A stretch of DNA of 64,000 nucleotides from Blattamonas nauphoetae (lineage: Eukaryota > Preaxostyla > Oxymonadida), in contig JARBJD010000329.1 in assembly GCA_033064195.1 (NCBI GenBank), forward strand, positions 1 to 64,000, given 5' to 3'. The first letter of the stretch is position 1. Each line of letters begins with the position of its first letter. Position numbers and translations under genes: made by a program. The notes under the pieces were generated by a model, which was not told the DNA's origin, ran no database searches, and saw only the letters and a list, made by a program, of their open reading frames with translations. This document shows positions 1-9,584 of the stretch, piece by piece.

Positions 1-1246
1 AAATAAGTATTTGGTGTTAATGTTAATGCGAAGAGATATATCTGAAGTACTGTTTTGACGTTGGTGATTGGATGAATACAAGATCAATTTCCCATGATCC
101 AAACTTGGGAGAAAAGTAAGGTCTGTCACATTTCTGAGGAATCTTTTTGTCTGATGTCTGGTGTGGATCTCCAGTGATGTCTTTTGACATGAATTGCATC
201 TTTGATCGAAATGGATATTGGATTTTCTCTATCGGAGTAGGAATCATATGTGTTCCATTAGTGATTGCTTCACGTTTCTTTCCTCTCAATGTTGTTTGTT
301 TTGAATTGGCGAGACTCCATCTATGAACATATTCCTCGTACCAATCTTGAAATGATCTTCCGCCAAATGGGATTTGTTTGGGATGAGCAAGAATGAAATC
401 AGTTTCGTCACTTCCAATACTTCTGCTAATGTGTGACAGAACAAACATATCTCTGTTCATCTTCTTTGTCTCTACAATCTTATTAGTGATGAATTGTTCC
501 ATACGTTGTTGATTATCCATTATTGAGTTCTCTGCTTTGATTTGTTCTTCTTCCGAATTGTCTTTTTGTTGATAGTCGAATAGTCCTTTCATTTGTTCCA
601 ACATTTCTAGTACTTGCCTTGTGGTTGGTTCAGTACGGACAACCTCTGAAGGATTTCTGGAAATAATGTCTGGCACTTGTGATATAGTCAGAAATAGATC
701 TTCATTGTATCGTCTCTCCCTTGCTGGAAATTCATGATGTGAATGACTTTGTTTTAAATGTCTCTTCTTTCCAACTCTGATTGATGACGAAAGTGTTGAA
801 CTTGTCTTGCTAAAGACTTCGAGCCCTCCTAGGGGGAGAGTTAAAGGTTGCATTGGTGTTTCTATCGGAACTGTGACTGGAATGAAAGATTGTCCAAAGT
901 GAATATCTTGTGCTTCGTAATAATATGTTTGATATGCTTTATATGCTTGTTCAGCTCTGGAGTCACTTGTTGTTTGTCCTAGGAATTGCTTTACAAATTG
1001 TTGAACTACTTTTCGTCCTGAATAAGTTGAGAGATCAGGAGGTAATTCACCATTCAACCAATCATTAAAATATGTGTTATCATTAGCATCGTATTCTCCA
1101 TGTGAATCATTGACAATATAGACTGGCAAAATGTTTGTTGAACTCCATTTGATTTCAAAAATTTTGGTTGGAGAGTGTTTTGGACTCTGAAGTAATCTAT
1201 TTACGAGTGTATCGATCTGCTGTTGATTCAATTGTCGAGTGTTCAT
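1..1246 (-). other. Polinton part: frame ending in integrase-like core
   Basis: This is a part of the element above. A long minus-strand frame of about 400 codons starts near 1,246. Most of it is not recognisable by eye: it is polar, glutamine-rich and helical in places. Its C-terminal end carries a GSWEIDLVF stretch that matches the way the rve integrase core begins in Polinton integrases (a tryptophan and the first catalytic aspartate). The rest of the catalytic core would lie beyond the left edge. Polinton integrases act on element ends during insertion. The assignment rests on a short motif plus the neighbouring polymerase, so it is moderate. The block is counted in the broken state given for the element. 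Confidence 0.5.
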
Positions 1247-1269
1247 TTATACAAAAATAAAGTTTGATA

Positions 1270-4200
1270 TTATTCTATTTGATAATCAGTTGCTTTCAGT
1301 CCATGAATGAATGGAGGACACGATTCATTTTCCAGTACGATTGCCTTAAGATGAATTCCACTGAGACTGAGTTTCTGCTGTTGTATTTTAGCGATCTCAA
1401 ATCCATTAGTGTTGTCTTCGCTGATGATTCTTTTCGTCTGGAAGTTCAATGTTGTAGTCACAGTTTTCTCTCCATTAAGACACTTCACATAGTCGTCACT
1501 TGTGATATTTGTTTTCTTCAATGACACTCCTTTGATTTTGCATTTCTCATCGAGAGAGTAACACTTGGGTGCAAGACAGATCATCTGTTCACCCTCCTTC
1601 TCAATTGCTAATCCCAACAGCTTCTTCTCATCATCAACTCCTTTTTCAGGATTGGGAAACCATTCATATTTGTGAGCATCATAGAATTCTTTGTCAGCAA
1701 TCACGTGCTCAAATTGTTGATGAATTCCAGCGTCTGGATCTCCACTAATTGCCCAGTATGCAGAGTCAGTATCTCCCTCACAGAAGTGAATCTTGTTCAT
1801 ATCTAGACACTTGTACATGAAATTGTAGATGAAATTCAGATACCAGAACTTCGCATTGTCGAGTGTGAATACTGCTTCTTGCAGACATGTTTTGCATGAT
1901 GCTTTCTCTCTGTCTTCAATCACGATGTAGTTGTCCTCATTGATCTCTCTTGTCGCTACAAATCCTTTCATCATTTGTTTCTAATATGTTCTCTTCTCAT
2001 TGCAGATTGTGATTGAGTTGTACTTCTCAGTGTTCATTCCATCATATCCATAACTTCCATTCAAGTTGGTCTTACAGAATTGTTCCTTTCCCTTGTTTCC
2101 AACCTTCATTGCTTCAATTCGATCATTCATGAATGAGGTCACGAATGGTTCAAATCCAGCGTGTCTGGAGAATACCATCACACTCCGGACTTCTTCCACA
2201 ATGAAGTGGCAATAATCAATAAGGAACCACAAATAGTATGTCGAGAAGAACATATACTGATCGTGAGTGCTCAAGAGTTGGGTCAGCTTCCGTTGTTTGT
2301 CATCAGTCTTCAATCCATGCTTCTTCATCAGTGAATATGTCTTCTCTCCAATGTTCTCTTCTGTTGTGTTAACCATAATGTTTCTGAAGATTGGTGGGAA
2401 GTTTATGAATTCATTGATGAACTGCTCATCGATGTGTCCTTTCAATTCAGCAACAAATAATGTCTTCTGATTCTTGTCTTCAATGATCTTGCGACATTCT
2501 TTATCTCCTGTTGCGGTGAATAAGCATCGTCCTGGCATGTACATTCTGTGTTTCGTGTATGGATTGTTCTTGTTCTTGATCGATGAGAAAGCACTTGGGT
2601 AGAGAGAATTAAAATCAACACCACAGACATGAGTCATAATATGTTCTGTATCTATTGATTTGACTTTTCCGTCTTCGTAAGTGAAGTGATTGATTGGAGT
2701 CACGTCTTTGATATTCTGTCGGTGTTGAACATTAGACAATCCACCAGTAACTGCTGCTCTCAGTTTGTGATATGTTTGCTCATGTGTCAGATTCATAGGT
2801 AATGATTTCCAGATGCAATACTTCTTCAATTTAATTCTCAATCGAGTGAGATGTTCATCTTTGTCTGACTTGTAAGTGTTGCAGTAGTCACAGCAGATCT
2901 TCACATTCTCTTTTGAATGTCCTTTCGAATTGTCGATTCTATCCAATGTAGGTTTGACTGCTTGTGAGAAGTGGCACTTGCAGATGTAGCAAACTCTCTT
3001 GCACTTTTGTTCAAACCATTCATAATCAGCTTCTGTAACGTTTTTGTCTGTATTGCGATGTGCTTTCATGTCTTGATACCTATATCCTTCAACTTTATGT
3101 TTCCAATATTGTCTGGTGATTTTGATTGGTCCAGACTGGTCACATTCATTATAATCCTCATCTCTATCAAAGTCCTTGTAGGCACACGCATATTTGATTG
3201 CTGAAGCATTCGCTGACAATGAAAGATTGTGCAACATATCCACTTTGTACTGGAAGTTCAGATCAATGAGATTATCCAATGGTGCAATCATACATTCGAC
3301 GTCTCTGATGTTGTAGAATTTCAGATATTCCCAACGGTTCTTGAATCCTTGCTTCTTCCAATCATCAAGGTATAATTGATAATCACTGTCGGACATTTCA
3401 CTGTTGTTGAGACTGGAATAGAATTCATATTTGGAGAAAGGTTCTTGTTTGCTCAGTACTGTGTCGTAGTCAGATGAATCAAATGATTCGTAAGCAAAGA
3501 ACGATTTCTGAAGAGTAGTCTTGCCTTTGCGAGGCGTCGAGCTCTCGGCGAGAGTGTTTCCTCCAAAAGCCTTTACTGCATTATCCAAAGTCATTGGTCC
3601 AGTGTATGACATCATATCAATGAACCGAAGAACCTGTTGTGTCTTCTCGTGTCTGATCAATACTTGCTTATACTTCGTTGTGGATCCAAGGAAGCTCACC
3701 ACTTTCCAGTCCTGATCAACCAGATCACAAAAGATAAGATTGATGTCAAATCTGGAGCTATTGAATCCAATGACACTGACTTCATTCTGTGAGGGAATTT
3801 CTGGGTCATCATAGTAGTTGTCCTCTCGAACTGTTTCTGCATATTTGAAGAGTTCTCTTATCCACTGCTTCACAAAGTCTTTTCCATCTCGAAGATCAAA
3901 GTATATTAACTTCACTCCTGATTTTGTTTTGATTGCTGATGCAACAGAGAGAGGCTTCAAGTGTGAGATTAATTGTGTGTTGTCATCAGAGAATAAGTTG
4001 TCAAGAATGAGATCTTCCATTGTTTCGAAATCGTAGGTGATGTAGAATTGCGTTGGTTTGAACTCGTTTTGTCTCTTGTGTGCCATCAGAAATTCAAATG
4101 TTCGATTGTTGAGGATATGTGGAACGTATGGTCTTGGTGTTCGATCGAGTTGGATCTTCTTCACATGTTTTCCATCAAGTTCCTTACACTCAGCAATATG

Positions 4201-5710
4201 TTTCTCATAGTCTCTGCTGTAGTTTGTATTCTTCACTTGGAATCCTCTTGATTGACAATATGGACAGAGTTTATATCCAGTGAGTTTTTCAGGATCAGCA
4301 ATGAACATCACATGGACCATCGTTGCAGTTAGTGGGACCATGAGAATAGGGACAACCAGAGCATCATCATTTTCGTTGACATATGATTGACTGAGGAAGT
4401 ACTTTTTATTATCCTCATCGTATTCATAAATGTGTACTGTGATATTTAGGATCTTCATTGTTTCTTCCATGTCAGATGCAATATCAAATCCAGGATAGTT
4501 TTTCAAGTGTTCAGTTAATTGTTTTTGAGTGGGATTGATAAGATTCTTGCATTTGGCGAACAGTCTATGAGCTTCAGCATTTCTAGTACACAGTGGTATT
4601 TTATGCTCTGGTGTATCTGGAAGTGTTTTGTGAGAAACAGCTTGAAAGAAACAGATATTGTATGGAGAATCAACGTATTTAATATTGTGTGTCTTCATGT
4701 GGATGGTGAGTAAAGCATTTGCTTTTCCTGCAACTGGAAATCTGTAAACAGCAACCAAAAAAGAATGGAAAGCAATGAACATTGACTTGGTATCCATCAG
4801 TGTTCTCTCTTGTGATTCCTTGATCAGATTGATTGCATATTTCGAATACTCAGCGACATCTGCCTCATGACGAATTACTGTTGGGAAACTCTTTGATGAG
4901 TTCTCCAATTCTGGTCTGAAGTCGTTGTATGTAGTCTCATTACCATCTTTTCTCTCAACGATCTTTCCAAAGTCAATACTGATCTTGAATGGATGATCCT
5001 TCTCTTTTCATACACTGACTTTATGAATGTGGTAATTTCCTCAACGTTCTTCAGATGATTGTGGAAGTACAACTGATATGGTTTTCCATTGGTAGTTTCT
5101 TTTCGATCTCATTCTTTTGAACTTTCTTCGTGCGCTCTGTAAACACGAATTGAATGCATTTTTGTTTCGTGGTTCAGCAAGTAAGATACATTCGTTAAAA
5201 CCATTGAATGACTTCACTTCCTTTGATTCCATTCGTTCGTTTTTCTTTTGAATGATCAACAGATTCTTCATCCAATGATCCATTAGCTTCTCTTCAATTG
5301 ACTTTAGTTTTCTTGTGATCTTGAACGCTTGTCTTCTCAGTTCAGTTTCGTTAATTCTTGGATGAGCTTTCATATCGATGATGATGATATTGTGATCCTC
5401 TTCATTCATCATTGCATTGTTGTTCTGTTCATTCTGTTTGTGAATCGCTTGTTGTTCTCTTTGTTGTTCAATTTGTTGTATGTAACTCTCGATATCACTA
5501 TCACCAATATGTTTTGTTGGTCCTTCGAAGTGAACTTGTGGATTCTTGAGCATTGACAGGAGATATGATCTTTGATGTTTGTAGTTTTTACTCTCGGGAT
5601 TATAGTGTCGATCATATCCATGTTTATCCTTGAAGTCAAACGTGGTGTTCGGAAATAGTTGTTTAATTTTGGTGATGTAATTTAGTACAACTTTTAGAGG
5701 AGATTCCATT
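1270..5710 (-). other. Polinton part: protein-primed DNA polymerase B with HNH-like insert
   Basis: This is the polymerase block of the element. Family B features seen: an exonuclease-like N-terminal part (a YDFETME stretch fits the Exo I region), and a motif A of the SLYPS type (about position 2,600). Length and layout suit the protein-primed polymerases of Polintons, adenoviruses and virophage-like elements, which replicate linear DNA from a terminal protein. Between the exonuclease and motif A there is a cysteine-paired segment (about 2,855-3,010) with LDRIDNSKGH followed by a second CxxC pair, the signature of an HNH nuclease or its zinc ribbon. The N-terminal frame near 5,040-5,710 is basic, glutamine-rich and not otherwise recognised. 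The block is broken, as stated for the element. Confidence 0.75.
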
Positions 5711-5745
5711 TTAGTCGAATTAAAAAATCCAAAAATAAAAAAAGT
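5711..5745 (-). promoter_or_regulatory. AT-rich upstream motif, copy 1
   Basis: On the minus strand a T-tract, then GGATTTTTTAATT, lies just upstream of the ATG at 5,710. The same arrangement recurs at 6,213-6,240 and 7,155-7,187. A shared upstream block in one element suggests its own promoter type, as in large DNA viruses with conserved early or late promoters. This is inference. Confidence 0.5.
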
Positions 5746-6212
5746 TAAGTGATTATTCTTGATGAGCTCCAAAACTGTACAAATTTTTATTTCTCCAAGT
5801 TTTTTTCTGAAGACATAATTGTGACTTTACTTATGTTGACATTGATGAAAAACAAAAATACGTGAAGTTTAGTTCCATTTTTCGTTCGTGTAAGTTTCCA
5901 TAAGACTCTCACCTTGAGGTTCGAAGTCTCTTCGAGACAACCCGATACTCCTTTGGGGATCATTCTATCGTGATCCTACTTAATGACTAACACTGGCGAA
6001 GTCCTTGAAGGAATAAGCATTGGGTGGGCATGATTTACGGTCACATCTAAGTGATGCCAACATGAACCCCGGAGCCAAACTCGAAAGTTCGACCGTCTCC
6101 AACACAACCTCCAAGTAGTTCTACGCATTAATCACAAGGGCACCATTTTGCCTGAGCATCTTGGAAATTACGTCGAGGTCTCACACTTGAACATTTTGGA
6201 CCTACTCTTCAT

Positions 6213-6240
6213 ATGCGAAATAAAAAATCCGAAAAAAAAT
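6213..6240 (-). promoter_or_regulatory. AT-rich upstream motif, copy 2
   Basis: On the minus strand this reads as a T-tract followed by CGGATTTTTTATTTCG, nearly the same as copy 1, inside the unassigned part of the element. Confidence 0.4.
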
Positions 6241-6399
6241 AAATCGGCCTTAATTTTGAAAATTCCCATAAGTCCAGATAATGTTGTCAGATCACTCTAG
6301 AAACATGATAAATGAACTTGCCGTATCGATATTGACCTTGTTGGTACAATTTTGGGTGGTCACAAAAATAAAGGTCAATTTTTAAAAATTCATTTTTTT

Positions 6400-6502
6400 T
6401 ATTCTCTATGGAGTTACTTCATCAAGTGGTGGACTTTTCAAAAATGAAAATCAAATTTTGACCTGGGGCACCTAGTCCACCTGGGTCACCATTTAGTCCG
6501 GA
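6400..6502 (+). repeat. Dispersed repeat, short diverged copy
   Basis: The run AAATTTTGACCTG followed by spaced CACC/GTCACC and TTAGTCC resembles 63,013-63,070, where AAATTTTGACCTG is followed by two GTCACCAAT units and TTAGGCC. Similarity is patchy and judged by eye. Confidence 0.4.
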
Positions 6503-6536
6503 ATAATCAATGAGGAGAAAAATAATCGATTCGTCA

Positions 6537-7154
6537 TTATTGATTCGGAGATTCGTCGATGGAGTTCTTCTCTGTCTTTCCTCTCAAGTGAGGTTTTCTC
6601 TTTGCTCTGAACCATTCGTCAAGTCTCGCTTTGTATACTTTATCATCACCAATCACTCGATAGTGAAAAGGAATGTGTACTTTCTTGTACTCATCAATGA
6701 GTTCACAATTATGCTTTCTCAGTTCGTTTTCAACAAAAGATTGAGTGTAATGCTTACGCTTCATCTTGTGTGTTCTGACTCCTTTCATCCATTGTGATGG
6801 TTTGATTCTCCATTCAACTCCTTCATGAAGATATTTCACTACTGACTCTGATGTTTTGTATTCACCAACGAGTTCACAATTCTCACTGTGTAGTGACTCA
6901 ATGAATTTTTCTTTATTGCAACAGTTATCGAATCTGTGATACATGTTTGGATTCAGATGTGGTCTTGCTCCTTTAATGAAAGCAGGAATGTAAACTCGAT
7001 AAATCTCATCAGGTTTATCTTCACTTGCGTAATCGAAAGTACCATGTGCCAAATATGAGGTTCCAGAACGATTCAGAACTGGTTCGGTGATTAGTATTAA
7101 TTTTTCATTCTTTAGAGTCTCGTTAAGTTTGTTTGGTGTAAGCTGATTCGTCAT
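6537..7154 (-). CDS. Accessory ORF of the Polinton-like element, tandem small domains
   Basis: This is an open frame of 205 residues next to the polymerase, reading the same way. It is basic at the C-terminus. Three related segments of roughly 50 residues can be seen, each with a pattern of a short helix, a CELxxEYK core and a following basic WxxxK/R stretch (CELVGEYKTSE and CELIDEYKKVH are two of them). Repeated small modules of this style occur in viral and phage proteins as DNA-binding add-ons next to nuclease domains. No nuclease motif is visible here. It is preceded by the shared AT-rich motif, which supports its being an element gene rather than a host gene. The function is not known. 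Confidence 0.5.
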   Translation of the reverse strand: MTNQLTPNKLNETLKNEKLILITEPVLNRSGTSYLAHGTFDYASEDKPDEIYRVYIPAFIKGARPHLNPNMYHRFDNCCNKEKFIESLHSENCELVGEYKTSESVVKYLHEGVEWRIKPSQWMKGVRTHKMKRKHYTQSFVENELRKHNCELIDEYKKVHIPFHYRVIGDDKVYKARLDEWFRAKRKPHLRGKTEKNSIDESPNQ

Positions 7155-7187
7155 TTAATACAAAATAAAAAAATCAGATAATAAAAA
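7155..7187 (-). promoter_or_regulatory. AT-rich upstream motif, copy 3
   Basis: On the minus strand this has a T-tract, then CTGATTTTTTTATTTTG, immediately upstream of the ATG at 7,154. A related short tail (TTATTTTTGTATAA) precedes the ATG at 1,246. Confidence 0.5.
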
Positions 7188-7559
7188 AATTAACGTTTGT
7201 TTTGTCAATGAATGAAAAAAACCCTTTAGATTTAAGCGCACTAAATGAGGTCTCTTTTTTGACTAAATAATTGAATTTGAACCCAAAAAAGGTATCCACC
7301 AAAATGCAAGAAAACAAGTATTATCCGGCATTTCGGAATCATAGCTGATTGTACTTTAAAAATAATACTCTGTTCAATCGGAATTGAGAATCACTATTCA
7401 GTTCCCAGTATTATAATTCCCGGACTAATTGCAATCCTTGGAGATATAGATATTCTTCTTCTATACTACTTCCCTTTGTAATTCAGGAGCATATGAGGCA
7501 AAATGGTAACCATATTGATTTAGACGATAAAAATGGAAGAAATAGTCAAAATGATTTTT

Positions 7560-7860
7560 ATGAAAAGAACAAAAAATTGGGCCTCTGTGAGTGTTTTCGG
7601 GATAATCTGGGTTTATCGGCTTTTTTTCCAGATACTCATTATTTTTGTCCGAAATTTTTTAAAAATGTTCGGATCATCAAAAAAGTTATCTGGTCAAAAT
7701 TTCATGACAATTGATTCACTGGTTGAGATATTGTCAAATGAATTGTGAAAAGTAGCGCTTTTCAGGTACAAGGCGGTTTTCTCAATGAAGAGCAGGATAT
7801 TTTTTTCAAAATTTAAGTTTTTTCTTAGTTGGACTGTCCATCAGATTCTGGGAAAAGCTC
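7560..7860 (-). repeat. Dispersed AT-rich repeat, diverged copy
   Basis: Read on the minus strand this stretch follows 63,040-63,340 in order: TTTTCTTAGTT, a GTTTTCTC block, CAATATCTCAAC, CAGTGAATC, a GAACAT block and a GGAAA...CCATAAA-like block. Several landmarks in the same order over about 300 bp indicate common descent with strong divergence. The short overlapping reading frames here are not considered genes. Confidence 0.55.
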
Positions 7861-8633
7861 AATTTATGGCGGTTTAATGAATGAATGCGCTTTTGTGACG
7901 AGACGATCAACCATTGTTTCACTTTGATTCATTCAAAACCAACAATCTTGTCGAAATATGAAAAAACGACGATCTGCTTCTATTCATATAATAAACATGC
8001 AACTTGTTTTCGAACAACCCACAAAAACAATTCGCCACTACTTTCTCCATCTTTTCAAACGTGGGTGATTCTCATCGACATGTTGTAAAAAATTAAATCG
8101 TAGGTGATCAAAGTCAATCCACTATAGTTCTCTGAGTTGAAAATAGAAGAAACCGTTTCACAATTGGCTATATGAGCGGAACTATTTTCGATTCATTTCT
8201 TATCATTCAGAGGATACTTTTGATCCAGGTTGTTTTTTCTTCATATTGATCCACATTATCACAATATCATGTTGTCCAAAATGTTTTGATAAATTTCTTC
8301 GTGAGAATTCTTCTTGATTGACATTCATTTTCAAACTGACACGTCGCTGAGAATCACCCATGTGAATTGAGGCCACAAATGTGTACGTGAATCAATGTAT
8401 GACCATTAATTTATACCCATGATGGAAGTATAATTTTAAACAAATGATTTCCTAAATACACACGTGTCCATATGCCATCTGAAGAGTGAATCCTTTCGAT
8501 CACTCCCACATTTCGACATAACTTGGATCTTTGATCCTTGGTGACGAAAACAGAGCAGATGCAAACAACAGTTGTTTTCAGTGAAATGAAATGAAACAAT
8601 ATCTACAAAATCTCAGAAAATCGAGAAAAATGA
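7861..8633. other. Gene-free stretch with one inverted-repeat unit
   Basis: There is no supported gene. The only structure seen is a 24-bp inverted repeat, 8,060-8,083 against 8,339-8,362 (21 of 24 positions match), bounding about 303 bp. This would suit a MITE-like unit. The rest is AT-rich and without landmarks. Confidence 0.4.
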
Positions 8634-9524
8634 TTATTTTCCTGATTGGCTCTTGACGAGTATCCGCCCTTCCTCAATCTTCGAAAGGAGGATATCTTGC
8701 TTTTGCACAACTTGCATCAGGTCACGTAAACTTAGCATGATAATGAGGCCTGTGATTTTTGATGCTTGGTCTTGGCCATGCATGGTTTCGACGATGTTGT
8801 AGATGTAGTTTCCAATCTGTTGTTTCTGTTCATCTTCAGATCCGGAAAGAGAACTGAAATCAAAAGGAGGAAAATTGGGATTGATGGGATGTGTTTGTTG
8901 AGATGGTTGTTGATACAAAGGTTGGGACTGTGGCATTTGATGAATCTGTTGTTGTGAGATTTGTTGTTGATATTGCATCTGCACCTGTGGAATTTGTGGG
9001 TTTTGCATCGTTGGCTGCATCTGATATTGTTGGGTAGAGCACAATTCGAACAACACATCGAGAGCACGACGACGGAGGGAGATTTCAGGATGGACAAGCG
9101 CTTTCTCAACCTGAAGGACAAACTGGAGATCATCACCAGTTGTTGTTGGGTCAAGCGGGCAAAGACCCTTCACAGCTTCGAGAGAGAGGTATCTGAGGTC
9201 AGGATCACTCAGAAGGAGGAATGCACGGATGTGTTGGATAGCACGTTGGACAAGAGCGAAATCGTATTTGTGTTTGACAAGGAGATTGATGGATTCAAAC
9301 AGCACGGCGAGCATGGCATTGTGACGTTGGATCGAGCGGGTGCGTGGGTCAATGGCAACGAAACTCTTGTTTTCGGTGTTGATAATTCTCTTCATCACAG
9401 CCAAGATATCAGTCTTTCCTTGAGCTGAGCTGACAGGATATCGGTGATGAAATTTGTAATGCCTTTGTAGGGGACTGTCATGAGTTGCGATCTCAAACCC
9501 ATCGTTTTGCCTATTTTTCGACAT
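8634..9524 (-). CDS. Adaptin-type HEAT protein with C-terminal MLLE-like domain
   Basis: A protein of 296 residues. Residues about 65-165 match the trunk of large clathrin-adaptor subunits: AVLFESI, then DPDLRYLSLEAV and ISLRRRALDVLFELC, the HEAT pattern usually written AVLYE, NLRYLGL and IRxRALDLL. A glutamine/proline-rich linker follows (about 170-225). The last 60 residues match the MLLE/PABC fold of poly(A)-binding protein: NYIYNIVE for ERLFPLIQ, then KITGLIIML for KITGMLLE. MLLE domains bind PAM2 peptides. Adaptor trunks are normally about 600 residues, so this is a short version with no ear domain. A start at 9,502 in another frame (MGLRSQLM) also looks protein-like, so the N-terminus is uncertain. 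It lies 60 bp after the SART3 stop on the same strand. Confidence 0.6.
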   Translation of the reverse strand: MSKNRQNDGFEIATHDSPLQRHYKFHHRYPVSSAQGKTDILAVMKRIINTENKSFVAIDPRTRSIQRHNAMLAVLFESINLLVKHKYDFALVQRAIQHIRAFLLLSDPDLRYLSLEAVKGLCPLDPTTTGDDLQFVLQVEKALVHPEISLRRRALDVLFELCSTQQYQMQPTMQNPQIPQVQMQYQQQISQQQIHQMPQSQPLYQQPSQQTHPINPNFPPFDFSSLSGSEDEQKQQIGNYIYNIVETMHGQDQASKITGLIIMLSLRDLMQVVQKQDILLSKIEEGRILVKSQSGK

Positions 9525-9584
9525 GATTCATCAAAACAGAATTTCAGGTGAAATGAAGAAGAAAAATGAAAAAAATATTTCAAA

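Larger units (their letters stand above)
5773..6536. other. Unassigned stretch with small hairpins and a repeat end
   Basis: There is no long reading frame here. From 5,880 to 6,210 the sequence is less AT-rich than its flanks and packs several short perfect hairpins (5,926-5,938 GTCTC/GAGAC; 5,958-5,975 GATCA/TGATC; 6,002-6,012 TCCTT/AAGGA). It may be a structured RNA or a decayed gene; I cannot tell which. From about 6,400 the sequence resembles the repeat at 62,990-63,070. Confidence 0.35.
1..7200 (-). mobile_element. Polinton/Maverick-like element, partial and broken
   Basis: A leftward-coding, AT-rich block with the parts of a Polinton/Maverick virus-like transposon. Its left end lies outside the window. 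Parts seen: a reading frame whose C-terminus runs into a retrovirus-like integrase core at the window edge (about 1-1,250); a protein-primed type family B DNA polymerase (about 1,270-5,710); an unassigned stretch (5,773-6,536); and an accessory ORF (6,537-7,154). An AT-rich motif is repeated upstream of its ORFs. No capsid, protease or packaging ATPase is visible here; these may lie to the left. Terminal inverted repeats were not found, so the right border near 7,200 is an estimate. The element is broken, with roughly three to five breaks in the part seen. Long stretches are still open, which suggests a moderately recent arrival. Confidence 0.75.

Noticed and set aside
5880-6200. 5S rRNA or SRP RNA
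   Set aside because: No recognisable conserved loop sequences of either RNA on either strand.
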